Shown in pieces: positions 36,567 through 45,015 of a DNA stretch of 47,005 nucleotides (the stretch's first letter is position 1; each line of letters starts with the position of its first letter). The DNA lies in assembly GCF_030015065.1 (NCBI RefSeq), contig NZ_JAIVFN010000022.1:1-47005 (forward strand), in the 5' to 3' direction. The stretch is from Xanthobacter autotrophicus. Its GTDB lineage: Bacteria > Pseudomonadota > Alphaproteobacteria > Rhizobiales > Xanthobacteraceae. The position numbers and the translations under genes were made by a program. Under the pieces are notes generated by a model. It worked only from the letters and a program-made list of their open reading frames with translations. It did not search any database and was not told the DNA's origin.

Positions 36567-39521
36567 ATGGACCTGTCCAGCCGGGGCCTGGCCGGCCTTT
36601 TTCTGAAGATCATCTCGGAGCCGCGTTCGCTCAAGTCGCGGCTCGGCTTCGCATGCGTCGTGCTTGCCGCCGCATTCGCCCTGCGATTCGGCCTCAGCCT
36701 CTCCATGCGGGAACTGGCGCCCTTCCTGTTCCAGCTTCCGGCCATCGTCGTGGTGACTCTGATCAGCGGCGCGCGGGTCGGCTTTGCCGCCGTCGCGCTC
36801 CTCGTCGCCGCCAACGCCGCGCTGCTGCCCGCCAGGGCCTGGAGCGACCTCGACGGCAGCTTCGGCGCCGTGGCGGGCCTGTTCTCCTTCACAGTGAACG
36901 GCTTCGGCCTGTGGCTGATCGGCACGCTCATGCGGGTCAGCGTCCGGCGCCTGAATGCCACCCATGGCGCGCTCCGCGCCGCCGTGGCCGAGCAGAACAC
37001 CGTCGTCGCGACCCTGGAGGCGCTGCTGCAGCACGCCCCCGTGGGCTTCGCCTTCTTCGACCGGCGGCTGCGCTTCATGCGGGTCAACGAGACGCTGGCG
37101 CGCATGGTGGGCATTCCCGCCGGCGAGCATGTGGGCCGCTCGCTCATGGACATGCTGCCGCACCTGTCAGGCGCGATCACGCCGGGGCTGGAGCAGGTGC
37201 GCGCCACCGGCGCCGTCCTCGCCGACGTGGAGGTGGAAGGCGCCACCCCGGCCGAGCCGGGCGTGTGGCGGCACTTCCTGGTAAGCTTCTTCCCGGTGCG
37301 CACGAAGGGCGGCCCGGCCGCCACGAAAGGCGAGGCCATCGGCCAAGAACTCACGAAAGGCGAGGCCATTGGCCAAGAACCCGTGAAAGGCGAGGCCATC
37401 GGCCTCGTGGGCATGATCGTCACCGAGATCACCGGGCGCAAGAAGGCGGAAAAGGCGCTGGGCGAGAGCGAGCAGCGCTATCGCCTGCTCGCCGAGGCCC
37501 TGCCCAAGATGGTCTGGACCGCCCGGCCCGACGGCACGGGCGACTATTACAACCGCCGCTGGGGCGAATATACCGGCGTCACCGCCCCGGCGGGCGAGGT
37601 GGTGGAGTGGCACACCTTCCTGCATCCGGATGACCAGGCGGCCGCCCTCGATGCCTGGAAGTGCTCCCTCGCCTCGGGTGATCCCTACAGCCGCGAGTGC
37701 CGGTTCCGGGCCGGCGACGGCAGCTATCGCTGGTTCCTGTGCCGCGCCGTCCCGGTGCGCGACGAGGACGGGCGCATCGACCGCTGGTACGGCAGCTGCA
37801 CCGACATTTCCGAGATCGTCGCCGCCCGCCAGGCCCTCGCCCGCACCAACGAGGACCTGGAGCGCATCGCCAGCGCGCGCACCGCGGAGCTGGCCCGCGC
37901 CAACGCCCTGCTCAAGCAGGAGATGGAGGACCGCCTGACGGCCGAGGCGCAGCTGCGGCAGGCCCAGAAGATGGAGGCGGTGGGCCAGCTCACCGGCGGC
38001 ATCGCCCACGATTTCAACAACCTGCTCACCGTCATCGTCGGCAATCTGGAAGCCGCGGAGCGGCGCGTCGCCAAGGACCCCGGGAACAAGGACGCGGCCG
38101 ACATCCGCCGCTTCCTCGACTATGGCCGGCAGGGCGCGCTCCGGGCCGCGACCCTGACCCAGCAATTGCTCGCCTTCTCCCGCCGCCAGCCGCTGAATCC
38201 GCGCCCCACCGACATCAACACCCTCATCACCGGCATGTCGGAGATGCTGCGCAGCGCGCTGGGCGAGCGGGTGACGGTGGAGACCGTGCTCGCCGGCGGC
38301 CTCTGGCGCGCCGAGATCGACCACAACCAGCTGGAGAACGCCATCCTCAACCTCGGGGTCAACGGCCGCGACGCCATGCCCTCGGGCGGCACGCTGACCA
38401 TCGAGACCGCCAACGCCTATCTGGACGAGGCCTATTGCGCCGCCCACGAGGACCTGGTGCCGGGCCAGTACGTGGCCGTCTTCGTCAGCGATACCGGCAC
38501 CGGCATGGCGGAGGAGGTGCGGGCGCGGGCGTTCGAGCCCTTCTTCACCACCAAGGGCCCGCGCGAGGGCACCGGGCTCGGCCTCAGCCAGGTCTACGGC
38601 TTCGTGAAGCAGTCCGGCGGCCATGTGGTGATCCACAGCGCGCCCGGCGCGGGCTCGACGGTGAAGCTCTATCTGCCGCGCCACCCCGACGCGGCCGCCC
38701 CTGAGCCCGCCGCCGGGCGCCCCGAGCGCCCGCGCCGCCGGGGAACCGCCCGCGTGCTCCTGGTGGAGGGCGACGCCGACCTCAGGGCCCGCGACGCCGC
38801 CACCCTGCGCGCCGCCGGACATGCGGTGACGGAAGCCGGGGACGCCGCCGCGGCCCTCGCGGCGCTCGACGGCGGCGCGGCGCCGGACCTGCTCGTCACC
38901 GACCTCGACCTCGACGCCGGCGAGGCCGGCCGGATGGACGGCCGCGACCTGGCCACGGCGGTGCGGCACCGGCTCACCTCGGTAAGGGTGCTATTTACGG
39001 CCGCCTATGCCAGAAATGCCGTCGTCCATCCCGGACGGCTCGACCATGGGGCGCGTCTCCTGAAGAAGCCGTTCAGCCAGGCGGAGCTCGTCGCGAAGGT
39101 GAAGGACGTTCTGGAAGCGCCGGGAATCCGTGGCACCGTCCTGCTGGTAGAGGACGAGCCCTTCGTCGCGCTGGTGGCGCGGCAGATCCTGGAGGATCAC
39201 GGCTTCGAGGTCACGGTGGCCTCCCACGGCCACGCCGCCCTCGCTTATGCCGAGGCGGGCGTGGCCGACCCGTCGCGCGACGCCCTGGTTCTGGCGGTGG
39301 TGGATGTGGGCCTGCCGGACATGCGCGGCGACGAGGTGGTGCGCCGGCTCGCCGTCATCGCCCCTGCGCTGCCGGTCATCATCGCTACCGGCTACGGCAC
39401 CCAGGATCTGGAAGGCGAGTTCGGCGGCATCGGGCGGATCGCGCTCATCGGCAAGCCCTATGACGGCGCCACCCTGCGCGGCGCCCTGCGCAACCTGGGC
39501 TTCGACATCGAAAGCGAATGA
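36567..39521 (+). CDS. Hybrid histidine kinase with PAS domains and two receiver domains
   Basis: A 984-residue membrane sensor. Several N-terminal helices (about 20-125) are followed by two PAS domains (about 140-290 and 305-425, the second a PAS_3 type: [18 protein letters not shown]). A HisKA domain with [20 protein letters not shown] (phospho-acceptor histidine near 482), a HATPase domain ([34 protein letters not shown]) and two receivers (about 725-840, with VTDLDLDAG; 858-980, with [13 protein letters not shown]) complete it. The linker between the PAS domains has three copies of a ten-residue repeat. CAGGAG before the ATG supports the start. The signal sensed is unknown. Confidence 0.9.
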   Translation: MDLSSRGLAGLFLKIISEPRSLKSRLGFACVVLAAAFALRFGLSLSMRELAPFLFQLPAIVVVTLISGARVGFAAVALLVAANAALLPARAWSDLDGSFGAVAGLFSFTVNGFGLWLIGTLMRVSVRRLNATHGALRAAVAEQNTVVATLEALLQHAPVGFAFFDRRLRFMRVNETLARMVGIPAGEHVGRSLMDMLPHLSGAITPGLEQVRATGAVLADVEVEGATPAEPGVWRHFLVSFFPVRTKGGPAATKGEAIGQELTKGEAIGQEPVKGEAIGLVGMIVTEITGRKKAEKALGESEQRYRLLAEALPKMVWTARPDGTGDYYNRRWGEYTGVTAPAGEVVEWHTFLHPDDQAAALDAWKCSLASGDPYSRECRFRAGDGSYRWFLCRAVPVRDEDGRIDRWYGSCTDISEIVAARQALARTNEDLERIASARTAELARANALLKQEMEDRLTAEAQLRQAQKMEAVGQLTGGIAHDFNNLLTVIVGNLEAAERRVAKDPGNKDAADIRRFLDYGRQGALRAATLTQQLLAFSRRQPLNPRPTDINTLITGMSEMLRSALGERVTVETVLAGGLWRAEIDHNQLENAILNLGVNGRDAMPSGGTLTIETANAYLDEAYCAAHEDLVPGQYVAVFVSDTGTGMAEEVRARAFEPFFTTKGPREGTGLGLSQVYGFVKQSGGHVVIHSAPGAGSTVKLYLPRHPDAAAPEPAAGRPERPRRRGTARVLLVEGDADLRARDAATLRAAGHAVTEAGDAAAALAALDGGAAPDLLVTDLDLDAGEAGRMDGRDLATAVRHRLTSVRVLFTAAYARNAVVHPGRLDHGARLLKKPFSQAELVAKVKDVLEAPGIRGTVLLVEDEPFVALVARQILEDHGFEVTVASHGHAALAYAEAGVADPSRDALVLAVVDVGLPDMRGDEVVRRLAVIAPALPVIIATGYGTQDLEGEFGGIGRIALIGKPYDGATLRGALRNLGFDIESE
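37323..37406 (+). repeat. 30-bp tandem repeats in the kinase gene
   Basis: Nearly three copies of a 30-base unit beginning ACGAAAGGCGAGGCCAT encode the decapeptides [20 protein letters not shown] and [10 protein letters not shown]. The unit is a multiple of three, so copy-number change would keep the frame and alter only the linker length. Confidence 0.9.
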
Positions 39522-39588
39522 GGGAGCGGGCGGCGCCCACCCCCTCCCTCCGGCATGCGCTCCCGCTCGCGGCCCGGCGGCGGCGCGC

Positions 39589-39888
39589 TCAGCGCCGCAG
39601 CAGGATCTGGCCGAGGATGACGCCGACGCCGGCGGCGATAGCGCAGGCGGTGATGGGCTGCTCGCGGATGCTCTCGCGCAGGGTCATGTACTGACCCTCG
39701 GCCCAGTCGGACACATCCTCCGCGGCGCTTTCCGCCTCGCCCTTGGCACCCTTGACGCCGCTGCTGGCGGTCTTGCCGAGGGTCTCGATCAGCTGGGCGA
39801 AATCCGCCCTGAGCTGGTCGAGGTCCGCGCGGACGTCACTCAGGCTCGGCTCGGCGGTGGTGCTCACGATCTCGGGCTTCTGGACCAT
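39589..39888 (-). CDS. DUF883/ElaB-like membrane-anchored protein
   Basis: A 99-residue protein with a long predicted amphipathic helix (SLSDVRADLDQLRADFAQLIETLGK) and a C-terminal helix ITACAIAAGVGVILGQILLRR, the plan of YqjD/ElaB proteins. In E. coli these bind ribosomes at the membrane and are stress-induced. GGAG before the ATG at 39888 sets the start. A possible EcfG-type promoter with one mismatch (GGAAG-N16-CGTT) lies just upstream. Confidence 0.8.
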   Translation of the reverse strand: MVQKPEIVSTTAEPSLSDVRADLDQLRADFAQLIETLGKTASSGVKGAKGEAESAAEDVSDWAEGQYMTLRESIREQPITACAIAAGVGVILGQILLRR

Positions 39889-40044
39889 GTGGTGTCTCCA
39901 CGGATGAACGGGTGTGACGGATGCGCCTTCCGGCCGGCAGGTGGCCCTATGGGCCGCCCGCGCTGCTGCCACAGGACTGCTGCCATAGTGCTCCTGCCGG
40001 AAATAAGGAATGGCCGGCCGGATGGTTCCCCTTCGGACCGCGCT

Positions 40045-40836
40045 TCAGGCGGTCCTTGCCTTGAGGTTCTCCGGCTCGGCCCGTGCCTCGTGGAAGAACA
40101 GCGCCTGGGCGATGGTGGCCTTCACCGTCTCGGTCAGGAACGGCTTGGTGATGAGATAGGTCGGCTCCGGCCGCTCGCCGGTGAGCAGGCGATCCGGGAA
40201 GGCGGTGATGAAGATCACCGGCACGTTGAAGCTCTCCAGGATCTCCGTCACCGCCTCGATGCCCGACGAGCCGTCGGCGAGCTGGATGTCGGCCAGCACC
40301 AGGCCGAAATTGCCCGCCCGCGCCAGCTCCACCGCCTTGGAGTGGGTGGGGGCGACGCCGATCACCTCGTGGCCGAGCTCCGCCACCAGGGTCTTCAGGT
40401 CGAGGGCGATCACCCATTCGTCCTCGATGATGAGGACGCGGGTGGCGAGCTGGCGGTCGATCTCGCGCTGCGCCGCCACCACCTGGGCCTCCACCTCGTC
40501 GAGGCCGGTGCCGAGGATGTTGGCGGTCTCGGCGAAGGAGAAGCCTTCCATGGCGGTGAGCAGCAGCGCCACCCGGGACGACAGGTCCATGGCCTGCAGG
40601 CGCTGGTCGGCGCGCAAGGCCACCGCCCCGCCTTGCGGCTGGCGGTTCCAGACCTCGTGGAACGCCTTGTAGAGCGCCACCCGGGGCGAGACCGCGGCAT
40701 CCACCACCACCTTGCCGTCAAGGATGGCCTGGAGCGTATTCTGGACGAGGAGATCGCCGGCCGCCTGAGAGCCCACGAGCGCCCGCGTGTAGCGGCGCAG
40801 GAACGGAAGCTGCTTGACGAGCGAGTTCGATGCCAT
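40045..40836 (-). CDS. phyR: General stress response regulator PhyR
   Basis: PhyR controls the alphaproteobacterial general stress response. The 263-residue protein has the diagnostic order: a sigma-like ECF domain first (about 1-130: QLPFLRRYTRALVGSQAAGD to FAETANILGTGLDEVEAQV), then a receiver domain (about 140-255). The receiver has RVLIIEDEW, the phospho-acceptor aspartate in LVLADIQLADGSSG, FITAFP and the lysine in LITKPF. In the known scheme phosphorylated PhyR binds NepR and frees EcfG. An EcfG-type promoter upstream predicts positive feedback. It is divergent from the sensor kinase. Confidence 0.96.
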   Translation of the reverse strand: MASNSLVKQLPFLRRYTRALVGSQAAGDLLVQNTLQAILDGKVVVDAAVSPRVALYKAFHEVWNRQPQGGAVALRADQRLQAMDLSSRVALLLTAMEGFSFAETANILGTGLDEVEAQVVAAQREIDRQLATRVLIIEDEWVIALDLKTLVAELGHEVIGVAPTHSKAVELARAGNFGLVLADIQLADGSSGIEAVTEILESFNVPVIFITAFPDRLLTGERPEPTYLITKPFLTETVKATIAQALFFHEARAEPENLKARTA

Positions 40837-40930
40837 GCGAAATCCCTTGGAAGCTGACGTGTTGGACCCTGTCCAGCCGGGGCCGCCCTGGGACGGCCGG
40901 CCGATGCGGAAAGGGCTGTCAAAACCCAGT

Positions 40931-40956
40931 AACGCTTGGGCTGGGTGCGAAGTTCC
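40931..40956 (-). promoter_or_regulatory. EcfG-type promoter of phyR
   Basis: On the minus strand GGAAC (40952-40956), 17 bases, then CGTT (40931-40934). This matches the EcfG consensus exactly, about 95 bases before the phyR start. Confidence 0.8.
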
Positions 40957-40967
40957 CGAACCGAGGG

Positions 40968-40992
40968 GGAACCTCTCCCGGCGCGCCGCATT
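40968..40992 (+). promoter_or_regulatory. Possible EcfG-type promoter of the sensor kinase
   Basis: GGAAC, 16 bases, then CATT: one mismatch to the consensus. It points at the kinase gene that begins at 41113. Confidence 0.4.
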
Positions 40993-41112
40993 ATACTGCA
41001 AGCGCAGACGAGCTTAAGCGGCGAGTTTCCGGCAGCGCCGGGACCGCGGAAGTGAGGCGTGGACACGGGTCGCCGACAGTCGGATGGTCTTTGAGGTCCT
41101 TGCGGAGCGATC

Positions 41113-42882
41113 ATGGATTTGGGCAAGGCGGAGGCCGCACGGGCACGCCACAGGGAGCGCAATGCCATTTTTGCGTCGGCAGCCGGCCAGCCCCGCACGC
41201 TCTTCGACAGCGTGCGGCGGCGTCTCGTCCTCGTCGTACTCCTCGCTCTGGCGCCCATCGCGGCGCTGAACATCGCCCAGGGCGTGATGCAGCTGAACAA
41301 TGCGGAGGAGGACGCCCGCCAGCGCCTGCTCCAGCATGCCGTAAGCGCCGCCGCCTCCCAGCAGAACATCTTCGCCTCCGCCGAGAACGTGCTTTACGCG
41401 CTCAAGAACGTGGAGGACGTGCGCTCGGCGGGGCCCAGTTGCGCCGCCACGCTGCGGGGCGCGACCCTGAGCCTGCCCTTCGCCGCCAATATCGGCGTGC
41501 TCACCCCGCAGGGCGTGGTGACCTGCGCCGCCCTGCCCTTCCCCGGCCGCTCGGTGGGCGAGGAGGCCTGGTGGCAGGCCGCCGTGGCGCGGCCGCGCTT
41601 CAGCCTGGTGGGCCCGGTCCGCAGTCCGGGCGCCAATGTGGACGTGCTCGTCGGCGTGCTGCCCTTGCGCGACGCCGCGGGGCGGCTCGAGGGCGCGGTG
41701 GCCCTCGGGATCGAGGTCAACTGGCTCGACAACCTGCTGAAGCAGCAGACCCCGCCCTCCGGGGGCATCGTCGCCCTGTTCTCGGACACCGGACAGGAGC
41801 TGGTGTCCAACGCAAGGTCCATGAGCGCCGCCCTGTTCGACCGCGCCACGTTCCGGGCCACCGGCCAGGAGCCGCGCAGCACGCTTTATGAAAGCACCGA
41901 CCCGTCGGGCAAGAGCTGGACCTTCGCCACGGCCCCGCTCGGGCGCGACGGGCTCACCGTGGCCTTCGCCCTGCCCTCGGACCGCCTGTTCGGCTGGACC
42001 TTCGTGACGGTGGCGGCGAGCATCCTGCTGCCGGCCCTCATCATCATCCTGTCGCTCATCGCCCTGTGGGTGGCGGTGGACCGCGTCATCCTGCGCTGGC
42101 TGCTCTATCTGCGCCGGGTGACGGCGGTCTATGCGCAGGGCCATTACGGCTTCCGGCCGACCCGCCTCGATGCCGCGCCCTCGGAATTCCGCGTGCTCGG
42201 CCACGCGGTGGAGAACATGGCCTTCGCCGTGCGCCACCGCGACGCGCGCCTGCGCGAAAATCTCGCCGAAAAAACCGCGCTGGTGCGCGAGATCCACCAC
42301 CGCATCAAGAACAGCCTGCAGGTGGTGGTCAGCCTGCTCAGCCTCTACGGATCCGGCATCGGCAAGAGCGAGGACCGACGCCGGTTCGACCAGCTGCGCC
42401 TCAGGGTCAACACCCTCGCCCTCGTGCACCGCATCCTCTACGAGGCCAATGACGGCTCGCAGGTGCACCTGCGCGAGCTGCTCGGCGAGCTGGCCTCGCT
42501 GATCGAGGGCAGCACCGACACCAATGTGCGCATCGCCGTGGAGGCCGAGGACGTGCCCCTGCCCACGGACATGGCGGTGCCCCTCGCCCTCATGGTGGTG
42601 GAGGTGGCGCTCAACCTTGCCTTGCCCCACGGCACCGCTCCCATGCCCTCGCCCATGGTGCTGAGCGGAAGCCGGAGCGGCGAGCGCCTTCACCTCGCCC
42701 TGCGCAGCACCGCCGGCCGCTGGGACGAGAAGGGCACCGCCACCGACCTCGCCGCCGGCTTCGCCTCCCAGCTCGGGGGCAGCCTCAGCCGCCACGCCGA
42801 GGCGGGGGGTGCGCTGGTGGTGGCCGGGGACTTTCCCTGCCGCCCCGCGTTCGGGCCGAAGGCCGCCCGGACCGCGTCCTGA
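41113..42882 (+). CDS. HisKA_2-type sensor kinase, probable PhyR partner
   Basis: A 589-residue membrane sensor with two transmembrane helices (about 35-55 and 295-320) around a periplasmic domain of the CHASE/Cache kind. Inside, a HisKA_2 phospho-acceptor region LVREIHHRIKNSLQVVVSLLSLYGS (histidine near 397) marks the class that contains PhyK and other general-stress kinases. The C-terminal ATPase domain keeps a Glu-Asn pair (VVEVALN) but I could not find a DxGxG box, so ATP binding may be weakened. Its place next to phyR, divergently transcribed, makes PhyR its likely target. Confidence 0.85.
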   Translation: MDLGKAEAARARHRERNAIFASAAGQPRTLFDSVRRRLVLVVLLALAPIAALNIAQGVMQLNNAEEDARQRLLQHAVSAAASQQNIFASAENVLYALKNVEDVRSAGPSCAATLRGATLSLPFAANIGVLTPQGVVTCAALPFPGRSVGEEAWWQAAVARPRFSLVGPVRSPGANVDVLVGVLPLRDAAGRLEGAVALGIEVNWLDNLLKQQTPPSGGIVALFSDTGQELVSNARSMSAALFDRATFRATGQEPRSTLYESTDPSGKSWTFATAPLGRDGLTVAFALPSDRLFGWTFVTVAASILLPALIIILSLIALWVAVDRVILRWLLYLRRVTAVYAQGHYGFRPTRLDAAPSEFRVLGHAVENMAFAVRHRDARLRENLAEKTALVREIHHRIKNSLQVVVSLLSLYGSGIGKSEDRRRFDQLRLRVNTLALVHRILYEANDGSQVHLRELLGELASLIEGSTDTNVRIAVEAEDVPLPTDMAVPLALMVVEVALNLALPHGTAPMPSPMVLSGSRSGERLHLALRSTAGRWDEKGTATDLAAGFASQLGGSLSRHAEAGGALVVAGDFPCRPAFGPKAARTAS

Positions 42883-42982
42883 GCTTTTTCCCTGAACGGT
42901 TCTGCCGCGCCAAACCCATGACCAGCCCGCGCGGCGCTGGTCGCGGGAGCCACGGGCCGGCGCATTCTCGGCCGCATGAATC

Positions 42983-43007
42983 GGAACCGGAGCCGCCCTC
43001 GCTCGTT
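42983..43007 (+). promoter_or_regulatory. EcfG-type promoter of the KGG stress gene
   Basis: GGAAC (42983-42987), 16 bases, CGTT (43004-43007): an exact match, about 160 bases before the KGG gene start. Confidence 0.75.
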
Positions 43008-43169
43008 GTTCTACAGCACGTGCCGGTCGGCCTGCGCCGCAGCCGGACCGGCCAACGTTTTCGTTGGATTGGGAGGCGGGCGACCGATCAGGCCAAAGGC
43101 CATCCGGTCGGGTCCGGCTCCAGGGGTATCGCCATGGCGATACGGTCCCAATTGGCAGGAGCAGAGCAC

Positions 43170-43460
43170 ATGGACAAGGCTCGAACCAAGGGCACGTCGC
43201 AGCGCGGGTTCGCCGCCATGGACGCGGAGAAGCAGAAGGCCATCGCCCGCAAGGGTGGCGAAAGCGTTCCCGCCGAAAAGCGCAGCTTCTTCCAGAATCG
43301 CGCGCTGGCGGCGGAAGCCGGACGCAAGGGTGGCCAGAGCGTCGCCGACGAGCATCGCAGCTTCTCGCGGGACCGCGCGCTGGCCTCGCAGGCCGGCCAG
43401 AAGGGCGGCCAGAAGAGCAGCCAGTCGGGCGGAACCCCCTCCACCGGCGGCAACTCCTGA
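43170..43460 (+). CDS. KGG-repeat general stress protein
   Basis: A 96-residue hydrophilic protein with KGG/stress-induced repeats of the YciG/con-10 type: QRGFAAMDAEKQKAIARKGGESV, then NRALAAEAGRKGGQSV and DRALASQAGQKGGQK. Such proteins are typical members of bacterial general stress regulons; their molecular action is unknown. GGCAGGAG precedes the ATG. The exact EcfG promoter upstream fits. Confidence 0.9.
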   Translation: MDKARTKGTSQRGFAAMDAEKQKAIARKGGESVPAEKRSFFQNRALAAEAGRKGGQSVADEHRSFSRDRALASQAGQKGGQKSSQSGGTPSTGGNS

Positions 43461-43490
43461 TCGCCGCCTCCGGATACCGGCGCCGGGGAT

Positions 43491-43516
43491 GGAACCGGAG
43501 AGCCCGGACGGACGTT
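43491..43516 (+). promoter_or_regulatory. EcfG-type promoter of ecfG
   Basis: GGAAC (43491-43495), 17 bases, CGTT (43513-43516): an exact match to the consensus, so the sigma factor probably promotes its own gene. Confidence 0.78.
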
Positions 43517-43829
43517 GACCCTCGTCCCGTCCGGCAAAGGTCCGGTTCGGCGTGGGGTCCGTCGGCAGGGACATATTCGCGGGCCGTGCGGCATTCGGGG
43601 AGGTCGCAGCCATGTGACGGACGGTTTCTTCCACGCGGCTCCCTCGCCCGTGCACCGGAGGCGAGCGCGCACCATATGAGATGGAGCGCCGAACGCCTGC
43701 CCGAGCGGATGGCCCGAGCGTCACCATGTGCGCGTCGAGCCGCCCAACCGTTTCGCCCGACAGATAGGCCGCCGAATGGACTTGCTCGCGGATCGCGAAG
43801 GGAATCACCAGGAAAGGGGTCGTCGAGAG
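43517..43829. other. Leader region of ecfG
   Basis: In most alphaproteobacteria the small anti-sigma gene nepR lies here, just before ecfG. I read the three plus-strand frames between the promoter and ecfG and found only short frames with no NepR-like pattern. Other start codons of the ecfG frame (43728, 43776) fall in this stretch. Confidence 0.5.
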
Positions 43830-44375
43830 ATGGATGCCGCCGCCCTGCGCACGCAGGTGCTCGAATTCCTTCCGGCACTGCGCGCCTTCGCGCGATCGCT
43901 GACCCGGAACCGCACGGAGGCGGACGACCTGGTGCAGGAAACCCTGCTCAAGGCGCTCTCCAACATCGACAAGTTCGATCCCGGCACGAACCTGCGCGCG
44001 TGGCTGTTCACCATCCTGCGCAACACCTACTACACCGAGATCCGCAAGCGCCGCCGCGAGAATGACGGCATGAGCGCGCTGGCCCAGCAGGACACCAATG
44101 TGGGCCCGAGCCAGGAATGGTCGGCGACCCTCACCTCGCTCAAGGAGGCCCTCACCCGATTGCCCGACGACCAGCGCGAGGCGCTGGTGCTGGTGGGCGC
44201 TGCGGGCCTGTCCTACGAGGAGGCCGCAGAGGTGTGCGGCTGCGCCCTCGGCACCATCAAGAGCCGGGTGAACCGCGCCCGCGCCAAGCTCCTCGTCCTC
44301 ATGGGCGCGGAGCAGACCTCGGACGTGGTGGAAGGCGACGCCGTCGCCCTGTCCGCCGCACGCAGCATCGGCTAG
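43830..44375 (+). CDS. ecfG: General stress ECF sigma factor EcfG
   Basis: An ECF sigma factor of the EcfG class, 181 residues. Region 2 reads RSLTRNRTEADDLVQETLLK, ANIDKF-like (SNIDKFDPGTNLRAWLFTIL) and RNTYYTEIRKRRREN, the last being the class signature. Region 4 is LPDDQREALVLVGAAGLSYE followed by EAAEVCGCALGTIKSRVNRA. The ATG at 43830 matches the family N-terminus (MDAAALRTQVLEFLPALRAFA). The TAG stop is the end of the CTAG border of the second large repeat. No nepR precedes it. Confidence 0.95.
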   Translation: MDAAALRTQVLEFLPALRAFARSLTRNRTEADDLVQETLLKALSNIDKFDPGTNLRAWLFTILRNTYYTEIRKRRRENDGMSALAQQDTNVGPSQEWSATLTSLKEALTRLPDDQREALVLVGAAGLSYEEAAEVCGCALGTIKSRVNRARAKLLVLMGAEQTSDVVEGDAVALSAARSIG

Positions 44376-44494
44376 TGGATCAACCGAAACGGATGGTACC
44401 CATCCGTTTCGAAAAGTTGACCCACCAGATCAAAGAGTTGTGGTTCGACCTGCTCGCGACAGATGGGTTCCATCTGTCGCGGTCGAACCACTAG
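44372..44494 (+). repeat. Mosaic palindromic repeat, copy B
   Basis: This copy contains the same 109 bp as copy A (44383-44491) and is complete at both ends: it starts CTAGTGGATCAACC and ends GGTCGAACCACTAG, which are inverted repeats at 12 of 14 positions, like the ends of a MITE. The left end overlaps the ecfG stop codon. Copy A has lost or never had these ends. Confidence 0.9.
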
Positions 44495-44543
44495 AGGGCG
44501 ATCCGATCAGATTGCGAGGCAAGCTGATCGGGAAATCGCCCTC
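44494..44543. repeat. Second palindromic unit joined to copy B
   Basis: GAGGGCGAT (44494-44502) pairs with ATCGCCCTC (44535-44543) and CCGATCAG (44503-44510) with CTGATCGG (44524-44531). The inner part matches the element in the proB leader. It lies after ecfG and may act as a terminator. Confidence 0.8.
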
Positions 44544-44574
44544 CAAATTCAAGAAAGAGCACGCGCCTGCTGCT

Positions 44575-45012
44575 TCACTCCGGCTCCCAGCCGGGCGGCG
44601 CCAGCTCGAACCCCTCGAACCGGAAGGCCGGCGCCACGGTGCAGCCCACCAGCGTCCAGGCGCCCCGGCTTTCCGCCGCCTGCCACGCGAATGCCGGCAC
44701 CACCGCCTGCGGCCGCTCGCCGGCCGCGAGGTCCGGACCCAGCATCACCGCGCGCCTTCCCTCCGCATCGGCGATGGCGAGCGTCAGCGGCGCGCCGGCA
44801 TGCCAGTGCCAGATTTCGGCTGCATCCACCCGGTGCCAGTGGGAGCGCTGGCCTGCCGCCAGCAGGAAATAGATGGCCGTGGACGCGCCACGCCCGCCGT
44901 CCGCAGGCAGATCGCGGAAGGTCTCGCGGAAATATCCGCCCTCCGGGTGCGGCCTGAGATCGAGGAGGGCGACCACCTCCTGCGCCGACAGGCCGGGGCT
45001 TGCGTCGGCCAC
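44575..45012 (-). CDS. Cupin_5 (DUF985) family protein
   Basis: A 145-residue cupin of the DUF985 family. The conserved opening LRPHPEGGYFRETFRD, the sugar-like pocket STAIYFLLAAGQRSHWHRVDAAEIWHWHAG and C-terminal LVGCTVAPAFRFEGFELAPP are all present. Members are of unknown function; some are called sugar epimerase-like from structure. It follows gloB by three bases on the same strand, so the two are cotranscribed. Confidence 0.88.
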   Translation of the reverse strand: MADASPGLSAQEVVALLDLRPHPEGGYFRETFRDLPADGGRGASTAIYFLLAAGQRSHWHRVDAAEIWHWHAGAPLTLAIADAEGRRAVMLGPDLAAGERPQAVVPAFAWQAAESRGAWTLVGCTVAPAFRFEGFELAPPGWEPE

Positions 45013-45015
45013 CGT

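Noticed and set aside
43011-43808. Long minus-strand frame opposite the KGG gene and ecfG leader as a possible NepR or other gene
   Set aside because: Its translation is low in complexity and mirrors the KGG repeats on the other strand. It has no NepR pattern.
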